A stretch of DNA of 48,200 nucleotides from Rhodobacterales bacterium (GTDB taxonomy: Bacteria > Myxococcota_A > UBA796 > GCA-2862545), in the NCBI GenBank assembly GCA_009936995.1, contig JAACDH010000172.1:1-48200 (forward strand), read 5' to 3'. The translations under genes were made by a program, and so were the position numbers. Below are positions 1 through 9,500 of this stretch, one piece after another. The notes below the pieces were generated by a model. The model saw nothing but the letters and a program-made list of their open reading frames with translations, was not told the DNA's origin and ran no database searches. Within the stretch, counting starts at the first letter, position 1. Every line of letters begins with the position of its first letter.

Positions 1-12
1 CCATGAGCCATC

Positions 13-26
13 GCTAGCGCGCTAGC
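13..26. repeat. 14-bp perfect palindrome over the MscS pseudogene stop
   Basis: The bases GCTAGCGCGCTAGC read the same on both strands and span the stop codon (22-24, minus strand) of the MscS remnant. No T-run follows on either side, so a terminator role is only possible, not shown. It may simply be a restriction-like palindrome. Confidence 0.35.
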
Positions 27-500
27 TGGCTGTCTCGGTGGGCGCCGTATCATTGACAACCTGATCAAAGGGTATGTCGATGCCCGCTTCGTTGAGGGCG
101 ACGTAAACCCGGTGGCGCACATCGTGCAGCATGGACAAGTAGTTGCCAGTGGTTGACCAGGGTACCACTGCGAAGTCGCAGGAGCTGGCACCGAAGCCAA
201 CCAGGGCCAAGTCGACACCGGGTTCGTCAAGTACAAACGGGCTGCTCTTGGTGGCGGCCAGTAAGACGGCCTCGGCCTCGGCGAGGTTGGTACCGTAGGC
301 TACGCCAATGGAGATGGAGCCGCGAACAACGCCCTTGTGGGTGACGTTGTCGGCGGTCATCATGATGGTGGCGAACAGGCCGATGTCTTCGATCACACCC
401 GTTTGCCCTGCGACGTTGACCTTATCGCCGAGTTGAAACGGGCGGTTTGGATGCCGACGGCCTCGAGGGCGCTTAGTGCCGTGACCGCGAGGAACATTCT
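22..500 (-). pseudogene. MscS-family mechanosensitive channel, broken remnant
   Basis: Small-conductance mechanosensitive channels release solutes on osmotic downshock. The C-terminal part is readable from about 447 down to 22: RPFQLGDKV, then GVIEDIGLFAT, then the alpha/beta domain ending in FDQVVNDTAP. A second minus-strand frame (about 500 to 441) encodes FLAVTALSALEAVGIQTA, which matches the helix that normally lies before the pore helix TM3. The two pieces meet near 441-447 in different frames. The stretch normally between them, roughly 35 residues holding the Gly/Ala-rich pore helix, is missing. The gene is therefore dead by an internal deletion with frameshift, and its 5' part is replaced beyond about 500 by an IS5-type transposase fragment on the opposite strand. 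The family call is firm; the exact deletion size is inferred from family architecture. Confidence 0.75.
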
Positions 501-501
501 G

Positions 502-945
502 GCCGTGGAGCTTACCGATGCGTCGGTCGCCGACGCCACAGCGTTTCCAGAACTCCTCGAACAGGTGCTGAACCCAGTGAAACGCATCACTGCGGATGGT
601 GGGTATGACCGTCATGAAGTCTACGAAGCGGCTCGCAAACGAGGTGCGAAAACGGTCATCCCACCCAGGAGAGATGCGGTCTTCTCAGGTGAACCTGTCT
701 TGGATGACCGAGATGCGCACCTCGAGCGAATCAAGGAGGTTGGACGACGTCGTTGGCGTTTGGAGGCTGGGCAGCACCATCAATCCAGGGCAGAGAATAC
801 GTTCTATCGGTATAAGAAGCGCTTCGGTGGTCGATTGACCGCTAGAAATCAAGAAGCACAACGCAATGAAGGCCTCACCGCCTGCAACATACTCAACAAG
901 ATGACAGAGTTGGGAATGCCGAACTCGGTTGCGCTGTGTGGATAA
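502..945 (+). pseudogene. IS5-family transposase, 3' fragment
   Basis: From about codon AVELTD at 502 to the stop at 943-945 the reading frame encodes the C-terminal half of an IS5-type DDE transposase. ITADGGYDRHEV carries the second catalytic Asp, KTVIPPRRDA is the usual basic IPPR block, and the RAENTFYRYKKRFGG segment supplies the catalytic Glu. The normal N-terminus with the first Asp is absent, and upstream sequence in this frame is antisense to the MscS remnant, so the element is truncated and should be inactive. Typical IS5-family transposases are about 250-330 residues and only about 147 remain. I could not identify terminal inverted repeats or a target duplication. It probably took part in breaking the MscS gene. 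Confidence 0.75.
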
Positions 946-1218
946 GAATTTCACTTCGGTGGAGGGCGGCCCGAATTTTCTTTATGCACCAACGTCGGTT
1001 GCCGTACGAACATGAGCCCCATGCCTGGGAGCTGCTGGCTCACGATTCGGCCGTGCAACAACGCCCCACTTGCCCAACTCACCAAACGAGGGAGAAAGAT
1101 GCGCTTTCGGGAGGCTGGCCTGGCGGCCCGCCCTGACGCCTCTAGCGCCCAAGCCCCGAACGCCCAGCCGAAACGACCCAAAGCCTGTATACTGATGCGG
1201 AAGATGTGCTAATGAGAC

Positions 1219-1233
1219 CTCTCCTCTGGAGAG
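1219..1233. repeat. Short hairpin
   Basis: CTCTCC and GGAGAG form a perfect 6-bp stem around a 3-base loop. No T-run follows, so it is not a convincing terminator, and no gene nearby explains it. Confidence 0.3.
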
Positions 1234-1556
1234 CTCTCAAGTCATCCTATATCGCCAGTGCCCGTGATAGGGCGCCCCGTTCGTCTGACGTTTCTTCCGC
1301 CCACACGGTGAACGACGTGAACGCAGGGGCGGTGAACGCGGCGATGATTGAGGCAATGCAGACCCAACAAGCTGCAGTCGCTACGTCACCGAGCCGGCGA
1401 GTCGAAGGAGCCGGAGGGCACCTCATGCGCGTCCTCGCCCGATGGCCGCGGAGCAGTGACTCCGCTCCGGAATCAGATGCGCGAGAGTCCACTGACTACG
1501 GTGTGTACCGAGCGCGAAGGTGGTCGCGGGCACAGGTTGTTGCGTTGGCGAAGCAG

Positions 1557-1591
1557 GTGACTTCCGTCACCCAACGAGTGACGAAAGTCAC
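1557..1591. promoter_or_regulatory. Tandem palindromes GTGAC-N4-GTCAC, operator-like
   Basis: GTGACTTCCGTCAC (1557-1570) is followed by GTGACGAAAGTCAC (1578-1591). Each copy is a palindrome with a 4-base centre, and the two centres lie 21 bp apart, about two helical turns, so both would face the same side of the DNA. The whole also forms a 15-bp imperfect hairpin (1556-1570 with 1578-1592, one mismatch). This is how dimeric repressors often bind. No gene starts close by on either strand, so the regulated gene may have been lost or lies in the decayed flank. The regulator is unknown. Confidence 0.45.
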
Positions 1592-1803
1592 CGGCTGGCG
1601 GCGCAATGAACTCAGGACTCACGCCGCGCAGCTTCGTTTCGGTCCTCTCGGCATCCAGTCCGTGAAGCCACTCTTAGACGACAACTTTTTGGCCTGTAGA
1701 CAGCGCTCGAATCTGCTGGCACCGAAGGCAACCAGGGCCTACGCCAAATGGTTCGATTTGCGCGTAGTCCGGATTCATGTGGATATCCTGAGTGTACGGC
1801 ACG

Positions 1804-2619
1804 TTAGAAGATGGACGCAACCAGCGTAGCGAGGGCGGTATGGTCCGTCGGGCGGTAACCCTCGACGGGTTCGTTATCTCGGGTAATTTTGTGCGATAAT
1901 TTCAGGCTGAACGTGTCCGAGAGCTTCGAGGTGAGCGCGGCGTCATTGATCATGCGTAGATCTTTGGGGGAGCGTATATTTTCAAACACTTCGAGGGTGT
2001 CACTGAAGGACACGCTCTCGTTGAATTTATGGGTCAAACCCACCATGACGCGGGCCGCGATAACGTCGGCGCGCTTGGGGTCTACGCCTTCGACGAAGTT
2101 CTCTTGGGCCACATCAAGGCCGACTTCGCCGACCACGTGGGTGGTGTCACTGTCGAGGATGATGCGGGAGTAGCCAAACTGTTCGTGGGTACGCAGGTCG
2201 TAGCCAGCGAAGGTGTCGACCAGGGCACCGCCGAGCAGGTATAAACTGTCCTGCTTGCCAATGAAACGGTCGTAACGTACTTCTGTCCAGTACCTTTCGG
2301 CCGTCGCCTTCAGACCGCTGTTGCGCTCGGTGTTGGACAGGATACCGTCGGCGTCTTCGTCGACCAGGCTACTACCGAGGTTTGCGCCTAACTCTCCTGC
2401 GATCTGATTCTTGGACCACTTGTGGCTGGAGGCGGCGATGCCGTTGAGCGTCCAGAACTGGGTGTTGCCGGCGGCCATGGCGCCACCAATTTCGGCGGAG
2501 AGTTTAGTCTCGGATTCCGTGAACGCTTGGCCCGCTTCTTTGGTGCCCTCGAAGTTGGGGTCTTCGGCGTGGGCGAACGGGGTGAGGGCGAGTGCGCCGA
2601 ACAGGAACAGGGCCATCAT
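1804..2619 (-). CDS. DUF481 family outer-membrane protein (YdiY-like)
   Basis: DUF481 proteins are predicted outer-membrane beta-barrels of unclear function, some salt- or acid-induced. The product has an N-terminal signal peptide (about 18 residues, cut after FAHA). It then has repeated amphipathic strands such as KLSAEIGGAMAAGNTQFWTLNGIAAS and VIAARVMVGLTHKFNESVSFSD, and it ends in a terminal strand closing with Phe (LVASIF), as expected for a barrel recognised by BamA. About 271 residues is normal for the family. Two adjacent ATGs could start it; the second (2616) sits better behind a GGAG motif. A candidate promoter lies upstream inside the truncated gene before recC. It is transcribed away from the rec operon and next to decayed DNA, and may have arrived with that segment. 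Confidence 0.85.
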   Translation of the reverse strand: MMALFLFGALALTPFAHAEDPNFEGTKEAGQAFTESETKLSAEIGGAMAAGNTQFWTLNGIAASSHKWSKNQIAGELGANLGSSLVDEDADGILSNTERNSGLKATAERYWTEVRYDRFIGKQDSLYLLGGALVDTFAGYDLRTHEQFGYSRIILDSDTTHVVGEVGLDVAQENFVEGVDPKRADVIAARVMVGLTHKFNESVSFSDTLEVFENIRSPKDLRMINDAALTSKLSDTFSLKLSHKITRDNEPVEGYRPTDHTALATLVASIF

Positions 2620-2641
2620 TTCTCCGAATATCGACGGGTAG

Positions 2642-2920
2642 AACGTCGAGCTCGATCGGGTACTCGACAGGCTTCACACGGAAACCAGAGGCTCTTATAC
2701 GGGAGTCGCCAGGATTTCAAGAATTGTATTCGAGCCACTTCGGGCTCCCCTCATCGCCGGGGATACACTTGACGAACGACCGTCTCTCGCCCAAGATACG
2801 CTTATTGAGCGTACAGAACTCGCCCTGATTGAGTACCTGGTGACGGGCGGGCTTGATAGGGCCAAGGGCGACCTTGTGCGCTGGGTCCAGACGGCGCGCT
2901 ACGTTAGCCTGGAGGCGTGA
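2642..2920 (+). pseudogene. 5'-truncated gene translationally coupled to recC, unrecognised
   Basis: An open frame of 92 codons follows a TAG at 2639-2641 and ends in a TGA (2918-2920) that shares its last base with the recC ATG. Its last codons carry the GGAGG that serves recC. It has no ATG, GTG or TTG near its beginning, yet the C-terminal half reads like real protein: LIERTELALIEYLV, then GGLDRAKGDLVRWVQ, then TARYVSLEA. I do not recognise the family. I infer that it is the 3' end of the original first gene of the rec operon, cut by the rearrangement that brought the DUF481/IS segment up to about 2620-2642. An intact short gene with an unusual start cannot be excluded. Confidence 0.5.
2694..2720 (-). 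promoter_or_regulatory. Candidate sigma-70 promoter for the DUF481 gene
   Basis: On the minus strand TTGAAA (2720-2715) and TATAAG (2699-2694) are separated by 15 bp, one to two bases shorter than ideal. Transcription would start about 65-70 bases before the DUF481 start codon. The elements stand out in GC-rich sequence. They lie inside the truncated open frame that precedes recC. Confidence 0.4.
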
Positions 2921-5900
2921 TGCTTAATATTTATCGTAGCAATCGCATCGAAGTCCTGGTGGCCTATCTTGCGGCTTTGCTCGACCAACCCGACCAGCGA
3001 CCCGCCGACCCCTTCAAACCGCTTCAGGTGGTGGTGGGTAGCCAGGGAATGGAGCGTTTTCTACGGCACGAACTCGCCAGTCAGCTGGCTGGACGAATCT
3101 GTGCCAACGTCAAGTTCCCGTTCCCAGCGCATATTCAGTCAGAGGCCCTGCGGGTCATGGAGCAGGGCACCTCCACCGAGCCTCTCTGGAACCCCGAGCT
3201 CGCTACCTGGACCCTCCTCGACGTGCTGCCCGAGCTGCTGTCGAGCGATGATGCTCGCCTCGATCCGCTGCGCGCCTACGTGGGGGATGTCCAGGGACCG
3301 GTCACCGCCAAGACGTGGTCGTTGGCGCGGCGATTGGGCGATCTGCTCGACCGCTATGTCCACTTCCGGCCCGAGCTCGCCGTTCGCTGGAGTGACGGCG
3401 ACCAGGGTTTGGGCGACGCTTCGGGCGCCGACGATCTGGCCTGGCAGCCGTTGCTTTGGCAGGCCATTTCTCGGCGTATCGGAAGTAAAAATCACTTTTC
3501 CGCCCGGTGGTTGTCCGCGTTCAAGAGCTGGGATGTGTCTCAGCAACTGTTCGACCAACCCGTCCGCTTCTTTGGGGTCACCCACCTTCCGCCGCCGTTT
3601 CTGCAGCAGCTTGCCGACATCTCTCGTACCACCGACGTCGATCTGTTCGTGCTCTGCCCCTCCGACGCCTTCTGGGGATACGTCGAGAAGGTGCCGGTCT
3701 CAGTTCGCGAACAACTGCTGGTCATCGACCGCGAAGAGGTCGCCGAGACCCTGCGCGAATCGGCCGAGGCCCCAACCAGCCACCCCATATTGGCCTCCTT
3801 GGGGCGTCTGGGCCGCGACCTGCAGCTCACGCTCGAGGCCGTCGACCAAGGCTACGTTAACAAGTCCGACCACGACTGGTTCATCGACCCTCGCAGCGAC
3901 GAAGTTCAAGCCTCTGCCCTGTGTCATCTACAGTCCGACATCCTCAATTTGCGCAACCCATTGGGCGGCGCCGAGCCTCATCCGCTGGGCGCAGACGACG
4001 ACTCGATCCAAATTCACGCCTGCTTCGGCCCGGCCCGCCAGGTCGAGGCCCTTCGCGAAGTGCTGCTGCACTTGTTCGAGTCCCATCCCCACCTCGAGCC
4101 GCGCGACGTCTTGGTCATCACCCCCGACATCGAGACCTATGCGCCGCTGGTCAGTGGTGTGTTCCAGTCGGGCCACGATCAACCGCTCGGCACCCATCCC
4201 GCTCGCCGCTGGGGGCGCGCGGGCGCACCTCGGATTCCCTTCGAGATCGCTCAGCGCAGCATGCGTCGCACCAATCCCGTGGCCGAGGTGCTGCTGCAGG
4301 TGCTCATTTTGGCCACGCCAGGCCAGCGGCTCACGGCGACAGGACTTCTCGACTTACTCGCCATCGAGCCGTTCCGCGATCGGTTTGGCATTGGCGCCGA
4401 CGATCTCTCGCAGATTCGGAACTGGGTTCAAGACAGCGGCTTTCGATGGGCGGTAGATGCCGAAGACCGGGCGCGTCATCAACAACCAGAAGTCGAACAG
4501 AACACCCTGTCCTTTGCCCTCGAACGGCTGGTGCTCGGCGTCTGCATGACCGACAGCCCCGGCCGAATCTACGACACCGGCCCGGCCGACCTCGGAGTGG
4601 TTCCGCACGATGCGCTCGAGGGCGGTTTAGCAGGACTGCTGGGTCGCTTTTTGGATGCCGCGACCACGCTGATCGACGAGGTCGATGCCATGCGTGCGCC
4701 CCGACCGGGCCATGCGTGGATTACCCGAATTCTGGGCGACCCCCTCGCCCAACCAGGCCCTCCGGTTGCCCTCGGAACCCTGGGGCGACTCACCGCCACC
4801 ACAGCGACCTCAGGCTGGCTCGACCAGCGGGTGCGCGTGGCCATCCAAGCCTTCGAGTCTGGGGTGGTTCAATCAAAGTCCACCTGTTTGGTCGAGACCC
4901 TGGCCATGCACACGGCGCTCTCCGACCAGTTCGAGGTGGCTCATGGTGCCATTCGAGCTCAAACCGGAGCCGTCACCTTTGCCTCAATGAGCCCGTTCCG
5001 AAGCGTGCCTTTTCCAGTCGTCTGTCTGCTTGGCATGGACGAAGGGACGTTTCCCGCGAATCCGGATCAGTTGATGTTTGACCTCACCCAGCGACATCCC
5101 AAGGTGGGCGACCGCGATGCGCGCGACGAAGACCGTCATCTGCTGCTCGAGGCGCTTCTCGCCGCGCGCGAGCACCTGGTGATTCTACACACCGGTCGCG
5201 ATGTCAACACCAACGAAGAGCGCGCACCTGCGGTTCCTATCGGAGAGCTGTGCGAAGTCCTCGACCACAGCTTTGCTACGGTCTCCGGCCGTCCGGCCAG
5301 CCAAGAACTCACGCGGCACCATTCGCTGCATACCTTCAGCCCAGGCAACTTCCTCCCCGGTAATCCGTGGAGTTTCGACCAGCGTCAGGCCGAGGGCGCG
5401 AACCTGTCGCTGAATCGCCATCGCGTAGCGCCCACCTTCTTTGGTGCGGTGCAGCCCTCCGCCTTGAGGGTGCCCGTCAGCCCAAAGCCCGTCCTATATC
5501 TGTCCCTTAGCGAGCTCATCTGGTTCTTCCGAAACCCGGCGCAAACCTTGATGAACAACGGCTTCGGCGTGTATCTTAAAGAGCGTGACGACGCGCTAGC
5601 CGACCGCGAGCCTATCGAGGTGGGTGATCTCGACCGATACCAGCTGTGCGTCCGAATGCTGGACGCAAAGATGGGCGCCCTGGCGACCGAGTGGTGTTCT
5701 GGAAAAGCGCCGGAGGTCACCAACGTGGGCCGAGTGTTGGCCGAGGGCATCTTGCCGCTGGGTTCGGCGGGGCTGGATTGGCTCAGCGCACCCGGCCTAT
5801 TGGTCGACGAGATGACGGCCCTGATGGCGCCGTGGATTCGTCCCCATGACAGCTTGACTGGCCCCGATCCGTCGGTGACCTTGGCGTTGGAGTTTCAGCT

Positions 5901-6588
5901 GCCGGATGTCACGGTCCGTCTCTCGGGCGAGGTGAGTAACCGGTGGGGGCGCGACCAGCTGTTTGTAGCGGTCGGCGATAACAAGGCAAAGACGCTGATT
6001 GAGCCCTGGTTAACCCAGGTCGCCTGGGCCGCGATGGACGGCCGCGACGTCACCGCCAGCGTGTTGGTGCACGGCAAGCTCAAGCGCGACCGAAGCGCCG
6101 AAACCTCGGTTCACAGCCTGTCCTTTATGTCTCTGGCGACGGCCGACGTTCGCAGAGCGGGCGCTCTGGACTATTTAAGCCAGGCCATCCAGCTGTATCG
6201 GCGCGGTCTACGGGACCGGGTGCCCTTCTTCTGCGCCTGCTCTTTCGCGTTCGCGTCCACCCTCGACGCCCATCAGACCGGGCGTTCGAAGGGCATGGCC
6301 CTGCCCATCCAGGCCCTCGATGGCGACCGCCCCTTCGACGCCACAACCGCCGCGTGCGCCGAGGTCGCGTTGGGCTCGGCCCTAAAGGCGTGGGAGGGCA
6401 GGGACCAAAGAGGCGAGGGCTACGACGCGCATGCGCGGCGCCTGTGGGACGACCGGCACCCCCTCCATGACAGCGGCACCTTCGACTTGGAGTTTGGTCG
6501 ATTGGCGCGTTGGTTTTGGCAGCCGGCATTCGATGGTCGGAACAAGAAACCCCAGCCCCTTGACCGCTCCTCAGTGGAGGCCACATGA
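2920..6588 (+). CDS. recC: Exodeoxyribonuclease V gamma subunit RecC
   Basis: RecC is the scaffold and Chi-recognising subunit of the RecBCD helicase-nuclease, which resects double-strand breaks and degrades foreign linear DNA. The N-terminus (LNIYRSNRIEVLVAYLAALL, then DPFKPLQVVVGSQGMERFL) matches the family opening, where E. coli has YHSNRLDVLEAL and the same DPF..P...V.S.GM pattern. ANVKFPFPAHI near residue 65 is also a RecC signature. The protein is about 1222 residues against 1122 in E. coli. I chose the ATG at 2920 because GGAGG lies 4 bases before it and the preceding open frame stops on it; a GTG at 2917 is also possible. The 3' end overlaps recB by ATGA, so translation is coupled. 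Confidence 0.95.
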   Translation: MLNIYRSNRIEVLVAYLAALLDQPDQRPADPFKPLQVVVGSQGMERFLRHELASQLAGRICANVKFPFPAHIQSEALRVMEQGTSTEPLWNPELATWTLLDVLPELLSSDDARLDPLRAYVGDVQGPVTAKTWSLARRLGDLLDRYVHFRPELAVRWSDGDQGLGDASGADDLAWQPLLWQAISRRIGSKNHFSARWLSAFKSWDVSQQLFDQPVRFFGVTHLPPPFLQQLADISRTTDVDLFVLCPSDAFWGYVEKVPVSVREQLLVIDREEVAETLRESAEAPTSHPILASLGRLGRDLQLTLEAVDQGYVNKSDHDWFIDPRSDEVQASALCHLQSDILNLRNPLGGAEPHPLGADDDSIQIHACFGPARQVEALREVLLHLFESHPHLEPRDVLVITPDIETYAPLVSGVFQSGHDQPLGTHPARRWGRAGAPRIPFEIAQRSMRRTNPVAEVLLQVLILATPGQRLTATGLLDLLAIEPFRDRFGIGADDLSQIRNWVQDSGFRWAVDAEDRARHQQPEVEQNTLSFALERLVLGVCMTDSPGRIYDTGPADLGVVPHDALEGGLAGLLGRFLDAATTLIDEVDAMRAPRPGHAWITRILGDPLAQPGPPVALGTLGRLTATTATSGWLDQRVRVAIQAFESGVVQSKSTCLVETLAMHTALSDQFEVAHGAIRAQTGAVTFASMSPFRSVPFPVVCLLGMDEGTFPANPDQLMFDLTQRHPKVGDRDARDEDRHLLLEALLAAREHLVILHTGRDVNTNEERAPAVPIGELCEVLDHSFATVSGRPASQELTRHHSLHTFSPGNFLPGNPWSFDQRQAEGANLSLNRHRVAPTFFGAVQPSALRVPVSPKPVLYLSLSELIWFFRNPAQTLMNNGFGVYLKERDDALADREPIEVGDLDRYQLCVRMLDAKMGALATEWCSGKAPEVTNVGRVLAEGILPLGSAGLDWLSAPGLLVDEMTALMAPWIRPHDSLTGPDPSVTLALEFQLPDVTVRLSGEVSNRWGRDQLFVAVGDNKAKTLIEPWLTQVAWAAMDGRDVTASVLVHGKLKRDRSAETSVHSLSFMSLATADVRRAGALDYLSQAIQLYRRGLRDRVPFFCACSFAFASTLDAHQTGRSKGMALPIQALDGDRPFDATTAACAEVALGSALKAWEGRDQRGEGYDAHARRLWDDRHPLHDSGTFDLEFGRLARWFWQPAFDGRNKKPQPLDRSSVEAT

Positions 6589-9500
6589 ACATCAGCGCGC
6601 GCGCGTTCATCGAAGAGGGCCAGCTTCAGACGGGTATCACCCTCCTAGAGGCTAGCGCAGGCACAGGTAAAACCTACCAAATCACAAATTTGGTCGTTCG
6701 CTTGGTCGCCGAGCACAAGGTGCCGATGCGCGAAATTCTGGTGGTCACCTTCACCAAGGCCGCCACCGCCGAGTTGGTCGATCGCATCAGGCTTCGGTTG
6801 GCCGAGGCTGCGGCCGTGTTGCGGGGCGAAGGAGAGCCCAGCGAACGGGATGGCATGCTCACCTCGCTGCTGGCGCGGTCGGTCGAGAACGAATGTCGAC
6901 GCGAGTGGCTTCAGCGGATTGTCGAGGCCCAAGAAAGCTTTGACCAAGCGCTGATTTCTACCATCCACGGCTTCTGTCAGCGCATGCTCCAGCAGAACGC
7001 CTTCGAGAGCGGCGCCGAGTTTGGCCTCGAGCTGATGACCAGCGACCGCGAGCTGATCAGCAATCTGGTCGACGACTATCTCTCGGCGCAGGTGAACACC
7101 GCCTCGCTCGAACGCTATCGCTTCTTGGTGAACGTCTGCGGTTTCTCTCGCGAGAGCTTGATGCAGACAGCGGGTGCGGCCCTTCGCGACCCAGATATGG
7201 CGTTGGTGCCGATGGATCTCGTTCCCAGTGCGCCGGCCGACTTCTCGGACTGTGTGGTCGAAGCGCTCTCGGATTGGGACAGCGGTTCCGAGGCCCTTGG
7301 CCGGCGATTCGACTTGGGAAAACCCACCCAACCCAACCTGAAAAAGAACCCCGAGAGCGTCTTGTTCGAAAGTGCACGGGGGCGTACCTACGTCTCGAGC
7401 GGGCTGAAGAAGCTGGACGAGCCGGTCCGTGCCTGGCTTGTGGCGTGCGCGGGTCCCAAGATGCCCCCGGTTCCGGCAAAGGTGGCCAAGTACTTCAATC
7501 GCGCCAATTTCGACGTCACCCTCGCATCTGGCGTGGTGTTTGAGCATCCGCTCTTCGACGAGATTTGTGCACTCGTGCAGATCGGCGTCGAAGTACACGA
7601 CGGGCAGTCCTCCAACGAAAAGACAGCTCCCTGGCACGGTTTTGTAGCCTGGATCCGCGGGGCCTACGAGGCTCGAAAGGCGGTGGACCGGGTGGTCGCC
7701 TTCCAAGACCTGCTTCGCAAATTAGCCACTGGTCTTCAAGACGATCGGCTTAAGAACGCTATTCGTCCTCGGTTTCGCGCCGCGCTCATCGATGAGTTCC
7801 AAGACACCGACCGCTTGCAGTGGGAGATCTTCCGGACCCTGTTCCAAACGCCCCAGCACTTCCTGTTCCTGATTGGCGACCCAAAGCAGGCGATTTACGG
7901 TTTTCGTGGCGCGAATATCCACGTTTATGTCCAAGTGAAGCAGGCGGCCGACCGGTGGTTGACCATGGACACCAATTTCCGCTCCGATGCGCGGTACGTC
8001 GAGGCCATGAACGCGGTGCTCGGTCGTTGGCCAGCGTCGTTGTTCGACGACCCAAATATTCCCTACGAGCAGGTCGATGCCGACGCCTTGCGCACGCCGG
8101 TAGACCGCTTGATCCCGCCCGATTCCCTGGGCGACTCACCGTGGGCGCACACCCAGGCGGCGCCGCTGCAGATCCGATTCGCCCACGGGCTCGGTGAGGG
8201 CGAGAACGAAGCCATCAAAAAGGGAGATCTGGGAGCGTCTCTCCCGGTTCGGGTCGCGGCCGATATCGTCGACTTTCTCGAGGCGGGCTGGCGGCTCCAA
8301 GAGCACGCAGAAGATGTTCCGCGCCCGATTACCCCGGGGGACATTGCGGTATTGGTGCGCAGTGGTTGGCAGGCTCGGGCGGTGATGTCTAGCTTGCTAG
8401 AGGCGGGCGTTCCGGCGGTCATGCCGGCTGCCGAGAGTGTGTATGCCTCCGACGAGGCCCTGGATTTACAACGTTGGCTCCAGGCGATTGCTCGGCCCAC
8501 GAACGCCAGGACTGCACGGGCTTCGGCCATCTCCCGGCTGTTTGGCTGGGACGCGGCGGGACTGCGTGCGGTCGACGACCCGGACAACGACAGCGTCGCG
8601 TGGGACCAATGGCTCGACTGGCTGACTCGATGGCAGCTGAGTGTGCTGCGAAACGGCGTTTTATCTACGTTTCGTTCGGCAATGGAGCGATACGATGTCC
8701 GGGGTCGGCTGCTCCACTATCCAGACGGCGAACGGCGGCTCACCGATCTGCTCCACGTACTTGAGCTCACACATCGGGCAGAGCAGGCGCAGCGGATGGG
8801 CCTCGAAGGCCTGATTCGATGGCTCGCCGATCAGCGCCAGGGCACCATCGACGACGATGGCTCTGCCGAACAACGTCTCGAACGCGATGACGCGGCCGTT
8901 CGTATTCTCACCATGCACAAGTCCAAGGGGCTGCAGTACCCGGTGGTCTGGGCGCCATTCCTCTACGACGGCGTGTTGGTGCGCGCCGCCGATAAAGAAC
9001 GTCTGGTGTTTCCCACGGCGAACGACCCGGCGACCCGTATGCTCGACCTTCAGCAAAAGCCGTTCCCGCGACAAAAGCTGGCCCACATTCAGCTCTCGGC
9101 GAGTGATGCCCACGCCGAGCGCATTCGCCTGCTGTACGTCGCGCTCACCCGGGCCCGACATCGCTGTGTGGTCTACGATGGTAAATTCACCGACGGGCGC
9201 ATCAAGAACGGCGGTTTGGAGCAGTCCTCTCTGGGGCTCTTGCTGCACAGCCTAAGCCTGGACGCCGCCCACGAGCAGGCGGAACATCGGTTTGGCGGGG
9301 TGGCCCAGCGAATCTCCGAAATGAGCCCGAACGACCTGTACAGCGACCTCCAAGGGTGGTCCGAGGCCTGTACGCGCGACGACGGTAGTGTGCTGGTCGG
9401 TGTGTCCAAGGCCGCGCTCGATGGCGAGCTGACGGCCTGGCAGCCGGTCGATGCTGCCCAGTCCGAGGGCCGGCTGAACGCTCGCGTGTTCGGTCGGGTC

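Larger units (their letters stand above)
946..1803. other. About 860 bases with no convincing gene
   Basis: Several open frames run through here, the longest of about 207 codons from 1206. None has a recognisable domain, a good ribosome binding site or a coding-like composition. The region holds a 6-bp-stem hairpin (1219-1233), a striking double palindrome (1557-1591) and a 25-bp stretch (1715-1739) that matches part of the MscS remnant at 184-208 with one mismatch. I read it as decayed sequence next to an IS remnant, with a possible regulatory site left in it. Confidence 0.5.

Noticed and set aside
1206-1829. Open frame of about 207 codons
   Set aside because: No domain, mixed composition, runs through a double palindrome and a stretch matching MscS on the other strand. 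I treat it as chance.
3921-5081. Arg/Pro-rich open frames inside recC
   Set aside because: Out-of-frame readings of GC-rich recC with compositions typical of shadow frames.
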